From: Eubacterium sp.
GTDB lineage: Bacteria > Bacillota > Clostridia > Lachnospirales > Lachnospiraceae
Assembly: GCA_017539165.1 (NCBI GenBank)
Contig: JAFYHN010000021.1
Location: forward strand, 1 to 36,031
Length of the DNA: 36,031 nt
Direction: 5' to 3'
In this document: positions 31,790-36,031 of the stretch, piece by piece
How the letters are laid out: each line of letters opens with the position of its first letter
Position numbering within the stretch: the stretch's first letter is position 1
Notes under the pieces: generated by a model
Told to the model about the DNA's origin: nothing
The model's input: the letters and a program-made list of their open reading frames with translations, nothing else
The model's database searches: none
Made by a program: the position numbers and the translations under genes

Positions 31790-32539
31790 TTACTGCAATA
31801 TATTATACTGTTCATCATCAACAGCTTCGCACCATTCGGTCTTAGTATCTTCTCCGGAAATCTCCTGCGCTATATGCTGGAACCACGAATCCGAAGCAGC
31901 ACCGTGCCAGTGCTTCACATTTGCAGGGATATTCACCACATCCCCGGGATGAAGTTCTCTTGCTTCCTTGCCCCATTCCTGATACCAGCCTCTTCCACTG
32001 ACGCAGATTAGAAGCTGACCACCACCATTTGATGCGTGATGAATATGCCAGTTGTTTCTGCAGGACGGTTCAAAGGTCACATTGAAAGTCGGAACCTGTT
32101 CCATCGTTAGTGGAGCAAGGAAGCTACGACCCACGAAATACTGAGCATATGTGTCATTAGGTTTCCCTACAGGGAATGGAAGATTTGAAGGCGCACCTTC
32201 TGGAAGATCTTCCCTATTATCATCCCCATAAACTTCCTGTATCATCGGGAAGGTGCTCCACGCCTTAGGCCATCCACAGTAGAATGCAAGCTGAGTAACA
32301 ATTTCTACAGCTTCTGCTTTTGTCACGCCATGTTCTTTCCCAATTGCTAAATGTGCTTTCAGCTGTGGATACAAACCAGCCGAAAAAAGTGCCGCTATGG
32401 TAATCATACTACGGTCTCTCGGAGACAGCTCTTTCTCTCTGGACCAAACCTCACCAAACAGTACGTCATCGTTAAGCTCTGCAAATTTAGGTGCGAGTTC
32501 TCCAAGATTATCTCTTCCCGCTGACTGTTTCTTTGCCAT
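31790..32539 (-). CDS. Carboxymuconolactone decarboxylase-cupin fusion protein
   Basis: A 249-residue protein with two domains: a helical CMD domain (residues 20-105: ELSPRDRSMITIAALFSAG, LKAHLAIGKEHGVTKAEAVE, FYCGWPKAW), lacking an AhpD CxxC pair, and a C-terminal cupin (residues 145-235: NNWHIHHASNGGGQLLICVSG and PGDVVNIPANVKHWHGA), with several His able to bind a metal. Such CMD-cupin fusions are common next to alcohol dehydrogenases, flavodoxins and aldo/keto reductases and are probably redox or detoxification enzymes. I start at the ATG 32539, as the ATG at 32551 abuts its AAGG. Confidence 0.88.
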   Translation of the reverse strand: MAKKQSAGRDNLGELAPKFAELNDDVLFGEVWSREKELSPRDRSMITIAALFSAGLYPQLKAHLAIGKEHGVTKAEAVEIVTQLAFYCGWPKAWSTFPMIQEVYGDDNREDLPEGAPSNLPFPVGKPNDTYAQYFVGRSFLAPLTMEQVPTFNVTFEPSCRNNWHIHHASNGGGQLLICVSGRGWYQEWGKEARELHPGDVVNIPANVKHWHGAASDSWFQHIAQEISGEDTKTEWCEAVDDEQYNILQ

Positions 32540-32663
32540 ATTTCTTTCCATCCTTTCCTGTTTTTTGTACTTTTTTCAAACCACTTTGTAAATAGAATCT
32601 AATGTTTCCCACAAGTACCATGTGGCATAATACTGTAATCCAGAATATTATTATCTTCTTCAT
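32508..32663 (-). CDS. Possible 51-residue membrane peptide overlapping the CMD-cupin start
   Basis: The ORF reads MKKIIIFWITVLCHMVLVGN and continues into a Lys-rich tail (GLKKVQKTGKDGKKYGK), ending 32 nt inside the next gene. It has a single hydrophobic segment (residues 4-20) and GGTGA before its ATG. It occupies the only large gap (134 nt) in the operon. It could be a true small protein or an accident; the tail is encoded by ribosome-site sequence of the next gene, which argues for accident. Confidence 0.3.
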   Translation of the reverse strand: MKKIIIFWITVLCHMVLVGNIRFYLQSGLKKVQKTGKDGKKYGKETVSGKR

Positions 32664-32673
32664 TTGATTCACC

Positions 32674-33258
32674 TTACTCCTTCTGCTCCTCTGGATTCAG
32701 ATATCTGATAACCTTTGCAGGTACACCACCAACAACCGCGTAATCAGGCACATCTTTGGTTACAACCGCACCTGCTGCAACAACAGCATACTCACCAATT
32801 GTAACTCCGGGACAGATAGTTACATTCATTCCCAGCCATGCATTCTTCTTAACAAGTACCTTACCATAAGTGTACTTCGTATGGCGTTCATTCATATCAT
32901 GATTGATCGTTGTGATGCGAAGTCCCGGTGCAGCCATAGCTCCGTCTTCAAATTCAATACCACCGGAAGCTGACAGAATGGCTGAATGATTGATAAATAC
33001 ATTTTTTCCAAACTTCACTCCGTTTCCAAAATCGCAGATAAATGGAGTAAGAATACGGACATCATCAAGTTTTCTACCAAACAATTCTTCAAGATAAGTA
33101 ATATAGGTCGGATCATCAGGCATACATGCATTTGCCTTGGCACAAAGTGTTCTGGCACGCATCATTTCTTCCACTGCTTCCATAAAATTAGATTCAGTCA
33201 CATAAGTCGGTCCGCCTTTTTCCATTAGTTCATATACATATCCTTTTTCGTAATCCAT
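32674..33258 (-). CDS. Sugar O-acetyltransferase-like protein (left-handed beta-helix)
   Basis: The 194-residue protein belongs to the maltose/galactoside O-acetyltransferase group. It has the N-terminal helical domain (residues 1-60: MMRARTLCAKANACMPDD) and a hexapeptide-repeat beta-helix (70-190: FGKNVFINHSAILSAS, AWLGMNVTICPGVTIGEYAV, PDYAVVGGVPAKVIRYL). The catalytic His is likely in TTINHDMNERH (about 117-127). It transfers acetyl from acetyl-CoA to a hydroxyl; the acceptor is unknown. A perfect AGGAGG precedes the ATG, and it follows the flavodoxin by 11 nt. Confidence 0.9.
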   Translation of the reverse strand: MDYEKGYVYELMEKGGPTYVTESNFMEAVEEMMRARTLCAKANACMPDDPTYITYLEELFGRKLDDVRILTPFICDFGNGVKFGKNVFINHSAILSASGGIEFEDGAMAAPGLRITTINHDMNERHTKYTYGKVLVKKNAWLGMNVTICPGVTIGEYAVVAAGAVVTKDVPDYAVVGGVPAKVIRYLNPEEQKE

Positions 33259-33269
33259 CCTGACACCTC

Positions 33270-33791
33270 CTACATTAATCCATTTTCTTTAAGCCAGTTT
33301 TCAATCTGTGAATCAGAACTGTTTACTCTGCTTCCACTTAATGAAAGACCTTTTCTGATACTTGCTCCCGGGCACAGTTTTTTGATATCTCCTTCGCTAC
33401 TTCCCATACCACTTCCTTCATTTGTGCAAAGCGGAAGGATTGTCTTACCATCAAAGCTGAACGACTCAAGAAAAGTAAATACTGCCATCGGCATGGTTCC
33501 CCAGTAATTTGGATATCCAAGTATTATTGTCTCGTATTCTTCAATACTGTCAGGAAGAGAAAACAGTTCCGGACGGGCATTACTCTGTTTATCTTTTTTC
33601 GCTTCTTCTATACACGGATTATATTCTTTCGAATAAGGATTCTTCATTTCTATCTTGAACATATCCGCATCTATATGATTCCTGATTTTTCCTGCTACAA
33701 TCTCTGTGTTACCAACCTCGATATATCTCATCGAACCGCCAAAATAGTTTTCATCTGCTCTTGAAAAGAATGCTATAAGTGTCTTTGACAT
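33270..33791 (-). CDS. Flavodoxin family protein
   Basis: A 173-residue flavodoxin-fold protein. The FMN phosphate loop region is AFFSRADENYF (about residues 7-17), followed by a flavodoxin core with SIEEYETIILGYPNYWGTMP (flavin-contacting loop, about 82-101) and LPLCTNEGSGMG (about 118-129). This resembles the 'flavodoxin_4' group common in anaerobes, which carry electrons or act as quinone/azo-type reductases. GGAGGG lies 8 nt before the ATG at 33791, preferred over the ATG 6 nt upstream. It follows the aldo/keto reductase by 20 nt. Confidence 0.9.
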   Translation of the reverse strand: MSKTLIAFFSRADENYFGGSMRYIEVGNTEIVAGKIRNHIDADMFKIEMKNPYSKEYNPCIEEAKKDKQSNARPELFSLPDSIEEYETIILGYPNYWGTMPMAVFTFLESFSFDGKTILPLCTNEGSGMGSSEGDIKKLCPGASIRKGLSLSGSRVNSSDSQIENWLKENGLM

Positions 33792-33811
33792 GTTCATTTC
33801 CCTCCTCTTTA

Positions 33812-34744
33812 TTATCCTTCAAACGGAAGATGCATTGTAGCGTACTTTGCCACATCTTCCTTACTTGCGTTGTAATACTTCTTGGTTCCATCAAGCTTTG
33901 CGATTTCAGCCATCTCTTCATCAGTAAGAGTGAAGTCAAAGATATCACCGTTATCACGGATATGATCCGGATTCTTGGAGCCAGGGATTGTGATAAATCC
34001 CATCTGGGTATGCCAGCGGAGCACAATCTGTGCATTGCTCTTGCGATACTTGTCTGCTAGCTTTCCAAACACTTCTTCCTTCACAAGACTGGGATCTCCG
34101 TGTCCCAACGGATACCACCCCATAAGTACTGTGCCGTACTCCTTCACTCTGTCTCTTACTTCCTTTTCTGTGCAGTATGGATGAGCTTCCAGCTGCATCA
34201 CATGAGGCTTTATCTCTGATTCTTTAAGAAGAGTTTCAAGTTCCTCATCGTAGAAGTTTGAAATTCCCAGGCTCTTTGCCTTTCCATCCTTATAAGCTTT
34301 CTCCAGCTGTCTATATCCTGCCATATAATTACCTGCTGGCTGGTGGATAAAGAGCAGATCCACATAATCCATAGAAAGTCTCTTTAGTGTGTTATCTACA
34401 GCCGCATCGTTCTCATACAGTGTCGGCCAGAGCTTTGTGGAAATGAAAAGATCTTCTCTTGTAACAATTCCTTCCTCAATGGCTTTTTTCACGCCAACTC
34501 CAACAGCCTCTTCATTCATGTATGCATTTGCGGTATCGATCAATCTGTATCCGAGTTTGATTGCCGAGTACACACTATTTACGGTATCTTCCGGGCTGAT
34601 CATAAATGTTCCAATTCCAAGTATAGGTGCCTTAATTTCGTTTGATAATGTTACACGTCGGCTGTCGCCTCCGTGTGTGTAGTCGTCAAGAGCCTTTTCG
34701 AGCGAGCTCGAAGGCTCTTTCCTCGTTGCTGTTACACATTCCAT
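33812..34744 (-). CDS. Aldo/keto reductase
   Basis: This 310-residue protein is an NADPH-dependent (beta/alpha)8 reductase close to the DkgA/2,5-diketo-gluconate group. The catalytic tetrad is visible: Asp and Tyr in RLIDTANAYMNEE (about residues 66-78), Lys in FISTKLW (about 99-105) and His in LLFIHQP (about 130-136); the cofactor-binding region is ITIPGSKNP (near 258). The N-terminus carries about 30 extra residues (SSLEKALDDYTHGGDSRR). It heads the operon divergent from a LysR gene. GGAGG lies 8 nt before the ATG 34744. Confidence 0.92.
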   Translation of the reverse strand: MECVTATRKEPSSSLEKALDDYTHGGDSRRVTLSNEIKAPILGIGTFMISPEDTVNSVYSAIKLGYRLIDTANAYMNEEAVGVGVKKAIEEGIVTREDLFISTKLWPTLYENDAAVDNTLKRLSMDYVDLLFIHQPAGNYMAGYRQLEKAYKDGKAKSLGISNFYDEELETLLKESEIKPHVMQLEAHPYCTEKEVRDRVKEYGTVLMGWYPLGHGDPSLVKEEVFGKLADKYRKSNAQIVLRWHTQMGFITIPGSKNPDHIRDNGDIFDFTLTDEEMAEIAKLDGTKKYYNASKEDVAKYATMHLPFEG

Positions 34745-34805
34745 GGTGTTTTCCTCCATTCATTATGCTGTTTGCTATAGCTTCTATTTATGGTTCTCAA
34801 ATTTC

Positions 34806-34847
34806 CTGATAGTTCAACTTTACAGCACCAGTGAAAAAATGTACAAT
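34806..34847. promoter_or_regulatory. Shared regulatory region of the LysR gene and redox operon
   Basis: For the LysR gene TTTACA (34819-34824) and TACAAT (34842-34847) are 17 nt apart. On the minus strand TTGAACT (34811-34817) overlaps as a candidate -35 for the operon. An imperfect dyad with CTG and CAG ends and a GTTCAAC core (34806-34825) could bind the LysR protein. Confidence 0.4.
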
Positions 34848-34902
34848 ACCAATATCGGAATCTGCTATAACAAAAGCGTATAGTGAGAAAGAGGTGACTT
34901 TT

Positions 34903-35760
34903 ATGATAGATATTCATCTGTTGGAGCAATTCCACGCATTCTACGAGTGCGGCACGCTTTCGGCTGCAGCCGAACAGCTTCATACCTCGCAGCCCGCCCT
35001 GACCCGAGCCATGAAGAAACTGGAGGAAGATTTGGGAGTTACCTTATTTGTCCGCAGCAAGAATCAACTAAAGCTGAACGACACTGGGATCCATGCGGCA
35101 GAATATGCCAGAGATGTATTGGATGCGGACAGAGATTTTGAAGCCAAGGTAAAAGCATATGAAAGAAGGTTGCGCACAATATCCATCGGGTTCTGTGCCC
35201 CTGTACCGCAGACTGTTCTTACACCCATCCTAAATACCATATTTGACGGTATGACCATTTCCGCTGATATGATGGATGATATAGAGTTCGTGGATCGCCT
35301 CAAATCACACGAGTACAATCTTGCGGTCTTACACGAAGACCCTAAGGATAAAGATATCTATGTAAAAAAATGCGGACACGAGGATTTATTCATATCCCTC
35401 ATGCCCGGTGATCCGTTAACTTTTTATCCCGAAATACATCTATCTGACCTCGACGGCAAATCCATCCTCCTGCTCACCCGTATAGGTTTTTGGATGAACT
35501 TTCACAAAGATAAGACTCCGAATACCAACTACCTTCTGCAGATAGATATGGATTCCTTTTTTGAACTATCGCAGAACTCAAGCTATCCTTCTTTTGCATC
35601 AAGCTACTACATGAGCAGAGGACAGGAATTCAAAGGAAAAGTCACTGTTGCACTGGCCGATCCGGAATGCCATACCGATTATTTCCTCGCTTGCCTCACA
35701 TCCGAGAAAGAGAAGTATAAAACCTTGTTCGACAGAATAAATGAAACAACAATTCTGTAA
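34903..35760 (+). CDS. LysR-family transcriptional regulator
   Basis: The 285-residue protein has a LysR winged helix-turn-helix (residues 1-60: LEQFHAFYECGTLSAAAEQLH, TSQPALTRAMKKLEEDLGVTLFVR) and an effector-binding domain (residues 85-285). It is divergent from the aldo/keto reductase operon, the usual arrangement for a LysR protein that controls its neighbour in response to a substrate or oxidant. The ATG at 34903 follows AGAGGTGA; the frame's earlier ATG at 34831 lies within the promoter and is rejected. The codon use is somewhat more GC-rich at its 5' end than nearby genes. Confidence 0.92.
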   Translation: MIDIHLLEQFHAFYECGTLSAAAEQLHTSQPALTRAMKKLEEDLGVTLFVRSKNQLKLNDTGIHAAEYARDVLDADRDFEAKVKAYERRLRTISIGFCAPVPQTVLTPILNTIFDGMTISADMMDDIEFVDRLKSHEYNLAVLHEDPKDKDIYVKKCGHEDLFISLMPGDPLTFYPEIHLSDLDGKSILLLTRIGFWMNFHKDKTPNTNYLLQIDMDSFFELSQNSSYPSFASSYYMSRGQEFKGKVTVALADPECHTDYFLACLTSEKEKYKTLFDRINETTIL

Positions 35761-35764
35761 AATT

Positions 35765-35797
35765 TGAGGCATGAGTATCTGTCAATCTCATGCCTCA
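35765..35797. terminator. Bidirectional terminator between LysR gene and alpha/beta hydrolase gene
   Basis: An 11-bp perfect stem TGAGGCATGAG/CTCATGCCTCA with an 11-nt loop, 4 nt after the LysR stop. T-rich sequence lies on both sides (TGTATTTAT on plus, AAATTTTAC on minus). Confidence 0.7.
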
Positions 35798-35907
35798 TGT
35801 ATTTATAAAATATATTAAATGTCAAAAAATCTATTTTAGTAAGCACAACCGAAATCTTTCTTTTTTACTTACTACGATATATTGCGATAGAATTGAGATA
35901 TATCTTC

Positions 35908-36031
35908 TTACGACAACGAGTCAATGAAGCCTTTTATCTCCTCGTTCATGTCATCACTCTTAAAGTAATGAATGTAATGTCCGCAATCATATGTGATCAG
36001 TCTTGCATCCATAACTTCCGCAAACTCCTGC
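35908..36031 (-). CDS. Alpha/beta hydrolase, C-terminal end only
   Basis: The 40 visible codons read QEFAEVMDARLITYDCGHYI, then HYFKSDDMNEEIKGFIDSLS and a stop at 35908. The DCGHYIHYF segment holds the catalytic His expected at the C-terminus of an alpha/beta hydrolase. The rest of the gene lies outside the window, so substrate cannot be judged. About 60 nt after the stop is a relative of the recurring 22-nt motif (35839-35853). Confidence 0.7.
   Translation of the reverse strand, partial: QEFAEVMDARLITYDCGHYIHYFKSDDMNEEIKGFIDSLS

Overview
The window is a low-GC chromosomal segment of a Clostridia-type anaerobe, most likely a member of the Lachnospiraceae. Supporting this are a DUF4317 protein, a secreted GH16 enzyme with a Pro/Thr/Glu linker, a LytTR/GHKL two-component pair, sodium-pump decarboxylase subunits, strong AGGAGG ribosome binding sites and several TTG or GTG starts. 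I cannot name the species. No tRNA, rRNA, CRISPR array or intact transposase is visible.

Layout. 1-6.3 kb (minus strand): 5'-terminal two thirds of metE with three LysR-type boxes upstream, a DUF4317 protein, a membrane-fused spermidine-synthase-like protein, a small conserved protein, a YbaK/EbsC deacylase and an unknown membrane protein. 6.3-9.3 kb: a candidate minus-strand small RNA or long leader with a near-consensus promoter, a 59-residue membrane peptide gene, and a divergent GHKL kinase/LytTR regulator pair. 9.3-16.3 kb: a tightly packed minus-strand operon: Na/Pi transporter, PhoB-like regulator, PhoR-like kinase, Maf, ABC ATPase, permease and a CPCC-Nudix fusion, preceded by a Pho-box-like array of three hexamers spaced exactly 11 nt. 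16.3-22.7 kb: metallo-beta-lactamase-fold protein, lipoprotein, ACT protein, sodium-pump decarboxylase beta and gamma-like subunits, GH16 glycanase, and a membrane-anchored XRE regulator.

22.7-30.2 kb is an accessory, decaying region. It holds a doubly deleted GNAT pseudogene, a 2H phosphoesterase-like gene, a lipoprotein, an acyltransferase-3, a frameshifted SUFU-domain gene, a CPBP-like membrane protein, a CDP-alcohol phosphatidyltransferase, an array of consecutive triloop hairpins, small ORF remnants, a histidine phosphatase and an AAA/DUF4143 ATPase. 30.2-35.8 kb is a LysR-controlled detoxification-type operon: aldo/keto reductase, flavodoxin, acetyltransferase, CMD-cupin protein, iron alcohol dehydrogenase and ABM monooxygenase. 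The window closes in the 3' end of an alpha/beta hydrolase gene.

The most interesting material is non-coding: the five-hairpin array at 27391-27496, the promoter-plus-terminator RNA candidate at 6470-6718, an identical 48-bp palindromic terminator present twice 19 kb apart, and a recurring 22-nt motif between accessory genes. None could be searched here, so novelty is unproven.
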